From Candidatus Heimdallarchaeota archaeon (GTDB taxonomy: Archaea > Asgardarchaeota > Heimdallarchaeia > Heimdallarchaeales > Heimdallarchaeaceae), in assembly GCA_030668875.1 (NCBI GenBank), contig DAOVER010000008.1:25004-89003 (forward strand): 64,000 nt of DNA, in the 5' to 3' direction. Below, in pieces: positions 1-9,527 of this stretch (position 1 is the first letter of the stretch; each line of letters opens with the position of its first letter). Below the pieces are notes generated by a model that was not told where the DNA came from, searched no databases, and saw nothing but the letters and a program-made list of their open reading frames with translations. The position numbers were made by a program, and so were the translations under genes.

Positions 1-1157
1 AATTATTACCTAAGGGGGAACGAAATACAAAAAAACATCAAAATTTAGCACGAAGAATGTCAGAGGAAGGGATTGTTCTTCTGAAAAATCAAAATAGCAT
101 TCTACCACTAGATTCTGACAAAATCAAGACATTAACTGTTTTAGGATCTAACGCTAACAAAAAGTTTGGCAAATTACTATATGGTGGAGCTGCTGCAGTT
201 ACTCCTCCATATGAGATAACAGCTTTAAAGGGGCTCAAAGAAAAATGCAAAGGAAAAATTCTGATAACAGAAAATCCATCTGACTCGGATTATGTTCTTC
301 TATTCATGGGGTTAAATCACGATTCACCCAAGAAAATAATGAGTGATAAAACCATAGAAGAAGGAATTGAATTCGGAAATGAATCAGAGAAAATGGATAG
401 GAAGCAATTTGGTTTATCCAAATCACAAATAAATCTGATTAAGAAAACAGTAACAATTAATCCTAACACAATTGTGATTCTTATAAATGGGAGTCCTATT
501 GCGATGGACGATTGGTTAGAAAACGTCCCAGCTGTTCTTGAAGTATGGTATCCAGGGATGGAGGGGGGAAGAGCTATAGCAGATGTTCTATTTGGTGACG
601 TTAATCCCTCAGGGAAACTACCTATGACTTTTCCAAAGAAGATAGAAGATTGCCCTGCTCACAAATCCGAGAGAACCTTTCCAGGAGTAGATCTCAAGGT
701 TTACTATGAAGAAGGGATTTATGTAGGTTACAAACACTATGATAAAAAAAATATCAACCCACTATTTCCATTTGGGTTTGGTCTTTCATATACTGAGTTC
801 AAATTTGAAGAAGTTGAAACTACTAATAAGAAAATAAAGACAATACATGGAACATTAGAGATTAATGTAAAAATAACTAATGTTGGAAATAGAGCTGGGA
901 GCGAAGTTATTCAGGTTTATTCTGAAGATGTAAAAAGTTCAGTTGATCGACCAAAGATAGAACTGGTTGGGTTTGAAAAAGTGTTCCTAGAACCCAAAGA
1001 AACACAAATTGTCCCCATTGAAATTAAAGGTAAGGATTTAGCTTTCTATGATGTTTCAAGCGATGGTTGGAACTTAGAAAAAGGAGATTTTATCCTACAT
1101 ATAGGTAGTTCTTCAAGAGACTTTCATCTAGAAGAAAAGATAACTGTAATTAACTAA
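1..1157 (+). CDS. Glycoside hydrolase family 3 beta-glucosidase-like protein, C-terminal part (5' end outside window)
   Basis: The reading frame is open to the left edge and the codons before the first ATG at 57 continue the family pattern (LARRMSEEGIVLLKN), so this is the 3' part of a longer gene. GH3 enzymes remove terminal beta-linked sugars. The visible part holds the GH3 C-terminal alpha/beta sandwich (VLEVWYPGMEGGRAIADVLF, then GDVNPSGKLPMTFP and FPFGFGLSYT) and a fibronectin-III-like end domain (NVKITNVGNRAGSEVIQVY, later RPKIELVGFEKV). The N-terminal TIM barrel with the catalytic nucleophile Asp lies upstream of the window, so activity cannot be judged. No signal peptide can be assessed. 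The family call is firm; the substrate is unknown. Confidence 0.9.
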   Translation, partial: LLPKGERNTKKHQNLARRMSEEGIVLLKNQNSILPLDSDKIKTLTVLGSNANKKFGKLLYGGAAAVTPPYEITALKGLKEKCKGKILITENPSDSDYVLLFMGLNHDSPKKIMSDKTIEEGIEFGNESEKMDRKQFGLSKSQINLIKKTVTINPNTIVILINGSPIAMDDWLENVPAVLEVWYPGMEGGRAIADVLFGDVNPSGKLPMTFPKKIEDCPAHKSERTFPGVDLKVYYEEGIYVGYKHYDKKNINPLFPFGFGLSYTEFKFEEVETTNKKIKTIHGTLEINVKITNVGNRAGSEVIQVYSEDVKSSVDRPKIELVGFEKVFLEPKETQIVPIEIKGKDLAFYDVSSDGWNLEKGDFILHIGSSSRDFHLEEKITVIN

Positions 1158-1256
1158 AAACACAATTAGATTTTAGAGGTTATTTTGAATACAACCAACC
1201 TAAGAAGTGCTTGAAATAAAATAACCCTTTTATAAAACTAATAAAATCTACAATTG

Positions 1257-1988
1257 ATGAAATCTTTCCAGGTCATTGACACACTTCTTTTTGATATGGA
1301 TGGTACTCTTACAGACTTAGGGAAGAGATGGTGGGAACCTTTCTTCAGAGCTTTTGATAAATTAAAACCTAACTATGATCAACAGATAAAGCAAGAAGTT
1401 TTTGAAAAAGTCTTATCAAGAGTAATGGAAACAGGGATAGGAAGCGCTAAAATCTTAATATTGAAAATATTTCTTAAAGCAATTAAGGATTCAAAAGCTT
1501 CCCTGTTGGATATTTATAGACTTTTGAAGATGGTTAGAAAAGATCCTTTAGCGTTCAAAGAACTTGTTCCCATTGAAGGTGTTGCGGAAGTATTAGAGAC
1601 TCTTCAATCACGTGGATACAAGATGGCTTTAGTAACTAACGCTGGAGATAAAACGGTTAACAGAGCTAAAAAGGTTTTGGACATTCTGAATAAATTCGAT
1701 TTTATCGTTACACGAAATTCTGTTAAAAAAATTAAACCCTATCCAGAACCCATTCTTCTTGTATGTGAGGCTCTAAATAAACAACCAGGAACATGTGCGA
1801 TGATAGGAGATTTTCCTCAAGATATCAGAGCAGGAAAAGCAGCAGGCACCAAAACTGTCGCAATTTTAGGAGTAAATGCCAAATACACACAAGATAAGAT
1901 TAAAGAATTAGAACCAGATGTAACATTATTTTCAATAGGTGAATTACTTCATCTATTTCCAGGACCAGAACTCAATAATTTAGGATAG
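1257..1988 (+). CDS. HAD-superfamily hydrolase (phosphoglycolate phosphatase-like)
   Basis: This protein of 243 residues has the HAD motifs in order: motif I DMDGTLTD with the nucleophile Asp near residue 12, motif II VTNAG, the Lys of motif III in KIKPYPEP, and motif IV GDFPQDIRAGKAAG. A helical cap domain sits between motifs I and II, as in phosphoglycolate phosphatase and beta-phosphoglucomutase relatives. The family hydrolyses small phosphate esters in the cytoplasm; the substrate cannot be told from sequence. A TTG directly before the ATG at 1257 extends the frame by one codon, but the ATG is the more likely start. It lies about 100 bp after the glycosidase on the same strand, which may hint at sugar phosphate metabolism. 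Confidence 0.85.
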   Translation: MKSFQVIDTLLFDMDGTLTDLGKRWWEPFFRAFDKLKPNYDQQIKQEVFEKVLSRVMETGIGSAKILILKIFLKAIKDSKASLLDIYRLLKMVRKDPLAFKELVPIEGVAEVLETLQSRGYKMALVTNAGDKTVNRAKKVLDILNKFDFIVTRNSVKKIKPYPEPILLVCEALNKQPGTCAMIGDFPQDIRAGKAAGTKTVAILGVNAKYTQDKIKELEPDVTLFSIGELLHLFPGPELNNLG

Positions 1989-2120
1989 AATCAAACTCAT
2001 AATTGTTTCATACTTAATTTGATAATTAAACAATAAAACTATATCTTGTACCAGATTAACAGGAAAGTAGAAATAGAAAACAATTGCTGCACACACATTC
2101 ACCATGCGGTTTAAGATAGT

Positions 2121-2130
2121 AATATATATA
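2121..2130 (+). promoter_or_regulatory. Putative TATA box for the MFS gene
   Basis: AATATATATA lies about 80 bp before the TTG start of the MFS gene, in a 219-bp gap with no convincing gene. Position and composition fit an archaeal TATA box. No transcript evidence is available. Confidence 0.35.
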
Positions 2131-2207
2131 CCCCAGCAACAACTGGAATTGAACTTTGTGAAAAAAGAGGGTTCCATTGCTTTGATATCTTCTAAACAGG
2201 TGATACC

Positions 2208-3245
2208 TTGACACAAGATACTAAACCATCAACTAGAGAAGTACTTACAAATGCAACTTTTATGGTTCTGTTTGCAGCACAATTTACTGAGAATATAGGT
2301 AGATCAATTTCGGGTTTAGCACTAGAATTTCTTATCTTTGGGCTTACTGAAAGTCCGTTGTTAATGGGGGTTCTCTCAATAATATGGTTACTTCCTTTTG
2401 TCATACTAGCACCAATAGCTGGAGCGCTAGCTGATAGATTTGATCAACGAAAACTTATGTTTTATTCCAATATTGTAAGTGCTATTGCATCACTAGGTTT
2501 TGTAATTATCTATTTATTCAATGATCAGTTAACACAAATACATTATTCGGTTGGACAACCTGTTCTAAATTACCTGAATGTAGCTGGACAGCCCATACCA
2601 AATTACCTTCATGTTCTTTGGCCCTTATTCGTTCTTTGTTTCATAAATTCCTCATCAGCAGCATTCTTCTTCCCTTCAAGAAACGCATATACTCGATTAA
2701 TAGTTAAGAAAAAGAATCTACTAATAGCTAATTCAGTAGGATCCTCGGTTTTTCAAGTCGCAACAATTATTGGATTTGTTCTTGCAGGATTATTAGCTGC
2801 TAAAAGTTATTTGTTAAGTTTCATAGGTGATGCATCAACTTTCGCTGTATCAGGTATTTTGATAGGTGTCATTTTCTTCATAGGTAAGAAGTCCCCTGAG
2901 GTTGTAAGAGAGAAAAGCAAAAACATTAAGCAGGAAATGAAACAATTTAAGGAGGATATTGCAGTTGGGTATCGAACAATTCGCAAGCATCCCAAAATAT
3001 CTTACATGCTCTTAGTTTTCTCTTTCATTACCTTTTCATTTGGAGCTATTAGTGTTCTCTTCATTGTAATTCTTCAAGGTGAAATGGGGTTAGGTCAGAC
3101 GTGGTACGGAATATAGCAAGCTTTAATGGGAACTTCTGGAATTATTACAGCTGTAACCCTTATGCGAATAGGGAGAATAAAACGCAAAATACTACTTCTA
3201 AATATCACTTTTAGTGCGGTAACGCACGTTATGAAACTTGGTTAA
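2208..3245 (+). pseudogene. MFS transporter, interrupted by in-frame TAG and truncated
   Basis: Translation starts at a TTG preceded by AGGTGAT, a good ribosome binding site. About 300 residues of a 12-helix MFS exporter (MFS_3/EntS-like) follow, with the loop 2-3 motif GALADRFDQRKL and six or more membrane segments. An in-frame TAG at 3114-3116 ends the ORF, but the same frame still reads as MFS afterwards (QALMGTSGIITAVTLMRIGR) until about 3210. There the protein-like sequence stops in a hairpin-rich segment, and the frame closes with TAA at 3243. Both the nonsense codon and the lost last third argue for a decayed gene or, less interestingly, an assembly fault. The substrate is unknown. Confidence 0.75.
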
Positions 3246-3456
3246 ACTTGCCAGAGGCGGTCTAACCGTCGTTTAAGTGGGTCCCCTCACGTGCGTTGAG
3301 GGGAAGAATCATGAGAATCATGAGTGGGGAAGGAAGGAAGGGAGTGCGCATTTACTCCGACAACATTCCTGCCATTGCGCATCGTGCTGTATGGTTCAAA
3401 CTTTATTAACTGAGGGACAAGTGTTCAAACACTTGCGAACCATAAATATTGCGAGT
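3214..3456 (+). other. Hairpin-rich noncoding segment between two truncated genes
   Basis: This stretch is visibly richer in G and C than its neighbours and is full of perfect inverted repeats: GTGCG-GTAA-CGCAC (3214-3227, a GNRA-type loop); TTAAAC with GTTTAA (3242/3271) enclosing CGGT-CTA-ACCG; CCCCTCA with TGAGGGG (3283-3303); TGCGCA at 3345 and 3376; and TATGGTTC (3390) with GAACCATA (3437) enclosing CAAGTGTT-CA-AACACTTG (3418-3435). It separates the truncated MFS gene from a beheaded solute-binding protein gene. It could be a structured RNA, the remnant of a group II intron or other mobile RNA, or an assembly junction. I could not find a convincing group II domain V. No protein is supported here. 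Confidence 0.45.
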
Positions 3457-3510
3457 TTTCGCCAAGCACTACCCATATATCAGCACTTTCCTATATAAAC
3501 TCGTAGAAAA

Positions 3511-4710
3511 ATGGAAGAAAATTGGGATGATCCAGAAGATCACATCATCAAATATGCTGTTCCAGCAGATCTCAAAGAACCTAATTACTATGTGCTTTCA
3601 TCATATTATGATTTACAATGGATGCAAGGTGTATATGGTTCTCCTGCTAAACGTGCCCCAGATACACACGTATGGGAGACTGAAATAGGTAGTAGTTGGA
3701 CTGTCTCCGATATTATCAATGACAAAATTAACATTTCACTAACACTAGATCCCAATGCTAGATTTAGCAATGGTGACTATGTCTTGCCTTCAGATGTTGA
3801 ATACAGCTATAAGTTACATATGACTCCTGCTGTTGGCTCTGGTTCATACGGAACTTATACATACTGGTTTGCTTCAAATGATTCAATTTCAGTTGTTGGT
3901 CCTGATGTGGCCGGTGGAGAACTTCTCTTCGAATTAACTGGTGTTTTCAATTTAGCTGAAAGCCTTCTATACAACCCTCTTATTCAAAAGACAACTGTTG
4001 AAGCAGCTATCAGCGCACATGGTTATGATATATTCAACGAAGTTCCATTAGACCCAGGATCAAATGTAGGTGACGCTCTAGTCATGTCTTGTGGTCCGAT
4101 GATGTTAGCAGATTATGATCCAGTACTAAGTGTTGCACATTGCGTACCTAATCCATATTGGCATGGAACACCTTTAGTTCTGGAAGATTTCTATCTTACC
4201 TACATTTCTGGTAAAGATAGTGCTGTTGCTTCATTAATTGCGGGTGAAATCGACATTATGGATGCACAATACTTCCCGGACCTATCTGATTTTGAAGGTG
4301 TTGCAAGTATTGAAGGTGTTTTAGTTAAAGACCCTTCACACCAGGAAATGTCAATTAATATGAAACATCCCGTCATGGGAACAGGAGAATTAACTCCAGT
4401 AGGAACTGCAGAAGCAGTTAAATTTATTAGACAAGCAATCAGTCATGCAACTCCTCGTGATATTATCGTTGACGAGATTTTGAATGGTCTTGGTGCTCCA
4501 GCTACAACTTCTGTACCTGATTCAGTCGTCGGTTATGATGCTACACTTGAACCATACACCTACGACTTAGATGTTGCTCGCTCTTTAGTTGAAGATGCTG
4601 GATTCCAAATAATATTTGAAATTCCAACAGAGGTTGGTGTTACTGGTCTAGTCTTTCTATCCTTCCTAGGATTAGCTGCTATGTTAGCTTTCAAGAAATA
4701 TAAAAATTAA
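3511..4710 (+). CDS. ABC transporter solute-binding protein (SBP_bac_5 family), lacking its N-terminus
   Basis: These 399 residues match the middle and end of an oligopeptide/nickel-type solute-binding protein. The domain with SLTLDPNARFSNGDYVLPSDVEYSYK is typical, as is VKFIRQAISHATPRDIIVDEIL further on. The C-terminus ends in a membrane anchor (GLVFLSFLGLAAMLAF) followed by lysines, the usual archaeal way to tether such proteins outside the cell. A signal peptide and the first domain are missing: an in-frame TAA lies only 15 bases before the ATG, and the protein begins inside a conserved region. It directly follows the hairpin-rich segment, so the 5' half was probably lost in the same event that cut the MFS gene. 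No permease or ATPase genes are adjacent. Confidence 0.7.
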   Translation: MEENWDDPEDHIIKYAVPADLKEPNYYVLSSYYDLQWMQGVYGSPAKRAPDTHVWETEIGSSWTVSDIINDKINISLTLDPNARFSNGDYVLPSDVEYSYKLHMTPAVGSGSYGTYTYWFASNDSISVVGPDVAGGELLFELTGVFNLAESLLYNPLIQKTTVEAAISAHGYDIFNEVPLDPGSNVGDALVMSCGPMMLADYDPVLSVAHCVPNPYWHGTPLVLEDFYLTYISGKDSAVASLIAGEIDIMDAQYFPDLSDFEGVASIEGVLVKDPSHQEMSINMKHPVMGTGELTPVGTAEAVKFIRQAISHATPRDIIVDEILNGLGAPATTSVPDSVVGYDATLEPYTYDLDVARSLVEDAGFQIIFEIPTEVGVTGLVFLSFLGLAAMLAFKKYKN

Positions 4711-4720
4711 CATACCCAAA

Positions 4721-4758
4721 TGCTTTTTCTTTTTTTCTTTTTTTTTCCCCCTTTTTTC
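4721..4758 (+). terminator. T-rich archaeal terminator
   Basis: Several runs of T, one nine long, follow the stop codon of the solute-binding protein gene by about 10 bases. Archaeal RNA polymerase commonly stops at such T tracts. Confidence 0.5.
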
Positions 4759-4904
4759 CTAATTCTCCTTTACAGCTGCTATTAGAACCATTTCGCTCTA
4801 TGCTTGATGAATTACTATTTTTGACTTCTTCTGCCACAGAGGAACATTTTAAAATCTGTGAAAATTCTCTATTCGTGATTATAGAAGCTATTGGTGTCAA
4901 ATAG

Positions 4905-7900
4905 ATGGCAAAAGTCGTTTTATCCAAAATACAGATCCCGAAGGACAATACCTTAAGTTTACTTAGGAAAATTGTTACTTTACATTACTATGACCAGATT
5001 ATAGTCGATCCTCAAAGTCCAAAGGAGCAAGCAAGAATTCAAGAACTGAAAGATAACCTTGAAAATTATTTCTTACGCTTGGTAAAGATAGGCAATTTAA
5101 TCAAAATACCTTTTGACGATTTTGCAAAAGAAGAGGAACACTCTTTTGAGACAACCTTAGACATTTCAAAACTGCAAAGTAAGATAGAATCTTTTCTTAG
5201 TCAATATGAAGAAAAAATGTCAACTCAAGTTGCTAAACATAAGCAATTAAAAAAAGAAGAACGCATTCTTGCAGGTTTAAACAAGTTCAAACGTCAAATT
5301 GAAAAAGACAAATTTACAATTGACCTTTTATCTTCCAATTCAAGAACTTTTACTATTTACGGTGAGATTCCTTCATCCTATGAAGAAATCCTTCGTTTTT
5401 ATTTAAATGAAATCACTGGTGGTAAGATATTCTTGTGGAGTGTTGCAACAGAAGGAAGAAAGACAAAAACAATAATTTGCATTTCCTTATTGGATTTCAA
5501 GGAAAATGTAGTAGAGATTCTTGAACAAAATTACTTTGAACCTACAATTTTAGACTTATCTTCTCTTAAAACCATTGATGACTATACCTCTTCTACAACG
5601 GTAAGCGATCTTTATTCCATGATAAATTCTGACCTAGTAAAAATAGAGCAAGAATTAGAAGGGTATCTAACAGATTTAACCGAACAAATTGTTTTCTACA
5701 TTAACTCAATAAAAACTGAAGTCACTCTTCTAACATTAGAAGAGAAAGGTCGAACCGATGAAAAAATGTTTACAATCTGGGGATGGGTAGAGAAAAAAAA
5801 TTACGACATTTTTGTAAATGAGATAGAGTTACTGAAAATGCAACCCAAATTCTTTGTTCTTGATGATGTTCCATTTTCATATCAGAAACCAAAGAAAGAG
5901 GAGGATGAGCTGAAAATAGCAAAACCTGAAGTTGTTCAAAAAGGAAAAGAGAAATATGTACCACATTTATCTCATAGTGGGGGTGAACCTGAAGGTGGGA
6001 TGTTTTTCCCAAAAAAGGCTTCTTTTATAAAAATGGAGACCAAAAGTAAATACAACCGTCAGTTTATTTCATTTGTTCGTTCTTTGAATTTAATCCATCC
6101 GATAAAAATTGGTTCTTTGGACAATATTACAATTGATTCTCTTACCAAGAGACGTATGGAACTTACACAGTATCTAGCAAGGGTAAAAAAAATCAGAGAA
6201 ATGTTGAATCTAAAGAAATCATCTGGTGATTCTTGTGATCAATTCCAAATTGTTGATGATCTAGCTCATTCTAAAGCATTTATAGAGAACTTTCTCAATG
6301 AATTCGAGAGAGAAGTTGAAGCAACCTTTACAGAGTATGATCAATTGAAAAAAGAGAGGGATCAGCTTAAACTATATCGACCTTCAATTGAAATAATGAA
6401 AAATGAAGTTATGGAATTCATGCTATCTGAAGGAGGTTCTCAAACAGTTACATTCTTGGGTTCAATTCCAAAAAGCCATCTTAAAGCAGTTAAATTCTTT
6501 GTAAATGAAGTTACAGACAGTACTATTATGTTCCGGGCAACAGAGTCATTAGGTTCAAAAAAGAACGAGAAGAATTTGTTTATTTTAGCCTTAAAGGAAT
6601 ATGAAAACGCGATTTCCAGAGTTTTGAATGAATATTCATTTCAACCAATTGAATATGATTTGGACTTACTTCAGCAAGAAGATTCACTTGAGGAGAAAAA
6701 GAATGATCTCATTCTAAAGATTGAGAAATTGGAAAATAGATTAAGCGAATTTCCTAACGAAATCGGTGATAGAATATCAGCGGTAGAAGAACTAATCTCT
6801 GTAGAATTGGATAGGATTAAAACAGAAGAAATTTTTCAAGTTTCTGAAGGTAAGACGATTATGTGGGGATGGATTCCAGGGCATGCTATGGAGACTCTAT
6901 TTGAGAAAAAGGAAGAATTGAATTTTAAGCTTAACATAACTGTAACAGACAACGTACCTCTTCCAAATCCATCTATTACAAAAAGAAGTCAGTTATTTGG
7001 AGCTATAGGGGGAATTATCGGAGGAATGGGCCAACCAAATCCTCATGAGGTTGACCCTTATACTGTCGTGAAATTCACTTTTCCATTGCTTTTCGGAATC
7101 ATGTTTGCTGATTTAGGGCATGGTATAATGCTTGCTTTAATCGGCGCTTTTCTTGCTATTAGAAAACGAAGGAAGAAGATTCAACCCAGTGAATCAATCT
7201 CAGGATACCTTTATTCTGGTGGCGAGTTATTAGTTTTCTGTGGCATGTCAGCAGCATTCTTTGGAATATTGTTTGGATCTTTATTAGGAGATGAAGAATT
7301 CTTATCTCATCTTTTCCAAAGTATTGGCATTAACTGGATACCTTTAGTTAATCCATTGCATGAAACTAAGTTGCTTCTTGTTGTCGCTTTGTTATTCGGT
7401 TTTATTATGATTCAAATCGGGATATGGTTGAAAGTCTATCGAAACATTAAGTACGGACATGGCTTTGCCTCTTGGGGTGCTCCATTAACACTTTCAATCG
7501 TGTATGTTGGAATATTCGCAATGTTGTATAATATCATAGCAGATGGTGTCAGATCTCATTTCTTTGAAACGATCTTAGGTGTAAAGAATTGGTATTTACC
7601 TTTGTTCCCCTCTTGGGTTGTTTATCTGGTTGGATTGGTTCCTGTATTGTTTGTTCTTGAGTATATTCATGCAAAGACAGATGGAATTATAGATGCAGTT
7701 GATCATATAATTGCACTAGTTTCCAATACTTTATCCTTCAGCCGAATTATGGCATTACTTATGGTTCATGCAATTTTAAGTGGGCTGCCTTTTGCACTAA
7801 CAGGAATAGTAGGTGTAGTAAATGTATCTCCTATTTTTTTACCCACTGGTTCTCATCTTGAATTATTAACACAAATTGAATTTGTAGCCCCTCTAGCTCA

Positions 7901-8102
7901 ATCTTGGGTCTGGTGGCTTGCGGGTATTGTAATGGGCTTATTCATAATTGTACCCGTAGAAGGCTTATTGTCCTTCTTGAATACTTTAAGGCTTCATTGG
8001 GTAGAATTTTTCACAAAATTCTATATCGGAGATGGCCTGGTTTACAAGCCTCTTAAAGAAAATCTAGCCTTTATTGAATTAGTAACAGCAGAAGGTAGTT
8101 GA
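4905..8102 (+). CDS. atpI: A-type ATPase subunit I (subunit a) with duplicated N-terminal domain
   Basis: The C-terminal membrane half (from about residue 715) is typical of the subunit that forms the ion half-channels beside the rotor ring: FTFPLLFGIMFADLGHG, then about seven helices, with the essential Arg in LSFSRIMALL at residue 947. The protein has 1065 residues, against about 600-700 usually. The extra length comes from a second copy of the cytoplasmic stalk domain. Residues about 1-325 contain TFTIYGEIPSSYEEI and MFTIWGWVEKKNYDIF followed by VLDDVPF; residues about 380-690 repeat this as TVTFLGSIPKSHLKAV and TIMWGWIPGHAMETLF followed by VTDNVPLP. Both copies contain coiled-coil arms. 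The atpC gene follows after one base, so the two are co-transcribed. Confidence 0.93.
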   Translation: MAKVVLSKIQIPKDNTLSLLRKIVTLHYYDQIIVDPQSPKEQARIQELKDNLENYFLRLVKIGNLIKIPFDDFAKEEEHSFETTLDISKLQSKIESFLSQYEEKMSTQVAKHKQLKKEERILAGLNKFKRQIEKDKFTIDLLSSNSRTFTIYGEIPSSYEEILRFYLNEITGGKIFLWSVATEGRKTKTIICISLLDFKENVVEILEQNYFEPTILDLSSLKTIDDYTSSTTVSDLYSMINSDLVKIEQELEGYLTDLTEQIVFYINSIKTEVTLLTLEEKGRTDEKMFTIWGWVEKKNYDIFVNEIELLKMQPKFFVLDDVPFSYQKPKKEEDELKIAKPEVVQKGKEKYVPHLSHSGGEPEGGMFFPKKASFIKMETKSKYNRQFISFVRSLNLIHPIKIGSLDNITIDSLTKRRMELTQYLARVKKIREMLNLKKSSGDSCDQFQIVDDLAHSKAFIENFLNEFEREVEATFTEYDQLKKERDQLKLYRPSIEIMKNEVMEFMLSEGGSQTVTFLGSIPKSHLKAVKFFVNEVTDSTIMFRATESLGSKKNEKNLFILALKEYENAISRVLNEYSFQPIEYDLDLLQQEDSLEEKKNDLILKIEKLENRLSEFPNEIGDRISAVEELISVELDRIKTEEIFQVSEGKTIMWGWIPGHAMETLFEKKEELNFKLNITVTDNVPLPNPSITKRSQLFGAIGGIIGGMGQPNPHEVDPYTVVKFTFPLLFGIMFADLGHGIMLALIGAFLAIRKRRKKIQPSESISGYLYSGGELLVFCGMSAAFFGILFGSLLGDEEFLSHLFQSIGINWIPLVNPLHETKLLLVVALLFGFIMIQIGIWLKVYRNIKYGHGFASWGAPLTLSIVYVGIFAMLYNIIADGVRSHFFETILGVKNWYLPLFPSWVVYLVGLVPVLFVLEYIHAKTDGIIDAVDHIIALVSNTLSFSRIMALLMVHAILSGLPFALTGIVGVVNVSPIFLPTGSHLELLTQIEFVAPLAQSWVWWLAGIVMGLFIIVPVEGLLSFLNTLRLHWVEFFTKFYIGDGLVYKPLKENLAFIELVTAEGS

Positions 8103-8103
8103 A

Positions 8104-9096
8104 ATGTCGTTTGGTGATATAGGTTATCTAATGGGTAGAGCCCATGGGATAGTTGGGAATGTACTTACAAAGTCTCAATTGAGTCTTCTATTATCCTCCA
8201 AGAATCTTAAGGAACTAAGAGCAGCTTTTACACAAACGAGATATGATTCCATAATAGGACACCTTAACTTCGAAACACAACTTGAAGATGTTGCAAGGAC
8301 ATTAAAAACAAATTTTGCTGAACTATTAGTTAAATTTTATAATCAAGCATCATCTTCAGTTAAGAAGAAAATTAGACTGTTTAGTGAAAGATACAACGCA
8401 GAAAATTTACGAATAATATTACAAGGCATTCATGTTGGAATGAAACATGAAGATATCGTGGCTCGTATTGTGCCTGTGGCAGGTTACACTTTAGATTATT
8501 ACATTAAACTGCTTTCGATGCCCATAACTAAAATTATCTCATCCCAAAAAGATTCAGACCTTCAAAAGCAATTACAGGAAGCTTACGTTGAATTTGAAAA
8601 GACTAAACGCTTTACTCCAATAGAGTCTGCAATAGATCAATACATCTATGTTACTCTTCCGAAAGTATCTCGCAAATATGAAACATATGTAAACATGAAA
8701 AATATCTTAGCTCTTTCTAGATGTATAACTTTGGGAATACCTGCATATAGACACATCCTCCCAAATAAGTTTATAGCAAAAGCATTGAAATCTAATAGTG
8801 TTTCAGAAGTACTTTCGGTGTATAATTACCATCCGTACAAAGGTGTTTTTTCAAGATATATAGGTGCAAAAGACATTCCTTTGCATGATCTTGAATTTGC
8901 TGTTGAGAAATACTTGCTAAAATATTGGAAAAAGACCTTCAGATTTGGAACTGTATTTGAAACAGATGCTTTAATAGGATTCTTTGAATTGAAACTCGCT
9001 GAAGTAATGGATGTTATAAGAATTATCGTTGGAGTTGGTGCAGGTTTTACTGAATCTGAAATAAGAGAAAATCTCCTGTTTTATGGGATTTTCTAA
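8104..9096 (+). CDS. atpC: A-type ATPase subunit C (V-ATPase d / AC39 family)
   Basis: This all-helical protein of 330 residues has the AC39 family start (GYLMGRAHGIVGNVLT) and end (FFELKLAEVMDVIRIIVGVGAGF). The protein forms the socket between the central stalk and the proteolipid ring. Its length is normal. It starts one base after the stop of atpI, preceded by AAGGTAG. The remaining soluble subunits (A, B, D, E, F, H) are not in this window, while the ring subunit K lies 6 kb away on the other strand, so the ATPase genes are scattered here. Confidence 0.9.
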   Translation: MSFGDIGYLMGRAHGIVGNVLTKSQLSLLLSSKNLKELRAAFTQTRYDSIIGHLNFETQLEDVARTLKTNFAELLVKFYNQASSSVKKKIRLFSERYNAENLRIILQGIHVGMKHEDIVARIVPVAGYTLDYYIKLLSMPITKIISSQKDSDLQKQLQEAYVEFEKTKRFTPIESAIDQYIYVTLPKVSRKYETYVNMKNILALSRCITLGIPAYRHILPNKFIAKALKSNSVSEVLSVYNYHPYKGVFSRYIGAKDIPLHDLEFAVEKYLLKYWKKTFRFGTVFETDALIGFFELKLAEVMDVIRIIVGVGAGFTESEIRENLLFYGIF

Positions 9097-9140
9097 ATAT
9101 TCTTCCTTCTTAAAAAACTTGATGAAAATTTTGAGGAAAG

Positions 9141-9527
9141 TTAGTTTTCCCCTAATGCTTCAATTGTTTCTGGTACATATCGTTTAATAACTTGCATAGC
9201 TAATCCAACATTGTGTAGATCTCTGCTAGCACCTATTAGAATGTACTCTGCTGCGCTTGCTAAAATTGTAAAACCTTCTTCCCCCCTTATTAATACTTGC
9301 TCCAAAGCACCATGTTCTAAATTTTTGGTTACCATTTTTCCTGTGGAAAGCACTGCAGAAGAGACAGCACTGAGTAGATCAGGATCTGTGCCCTTCTCAG
9401 AGAAAAAGGCAACTTTGATACCTTCTGCGTTAACAACAGCTAACGCCTCTAAATCACAACCTAATGAAATTTGCTTCAGTATTTTAACTAATAGTTTTTT
9501 TTGTCCGGCTGATAAATCTATAGACAT
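9141..9527 (-). CDS. Roadblock/LC7 domain protein
   Basis: This protein of 128 residues has the Roadblock/LC7 fold pattern: a first helix (KLLVKILKQISLGCD), a strand pair with LEALAVVNAEGIKVAFF, a long central helix, and the closing helix with AMQVIKRYVPETIEAL. In eukaryotes and Asgard archaea such domains dimerise and often regulate small GTPases (MglB, Ragulator). The frame could begin nine bases earlier at a GTG, but that GTG is part of the ribosome binding site AGGTGA, so the ATG at 9527 is chosen. A Ras-like GTPase lies 20 kb away, so no direct partner is shown. The gene is divergent from apgM. Confidence 0.85.
   Translation of the reverse strand: MSIDLSAGQKKLLVKILKQISLGCDLEALAVVNAEGIKVAFFSEKGTDPDLLSAVSSAVLSTGKMVTKNLEHGALEQVLIRGEEGFTILASAAEYILIGASRDLHNVGLAMQVIKRYVPETIEALGEN

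Noticed and set aside
3114..3116. TAG in the MFS gene as pyrrolysine codon
   Set aside because: MFS proteins are not known pyrrolysine proteins, no pyl genes are seen, and the gene is also truncated downstream, so decay or error is simpler.
3214..3456. Complete group II intron
   Set aside because: GTATGGTTC resembles one side of domain V, but the matching GAGC-type strand with the AGC triad is not where it should be, and there is no reverse transcriptase.
3277..3498. 73-codon + strand frame
   Set aside because: It runs through the hairpin-rich segment and has no protein-like pattern.
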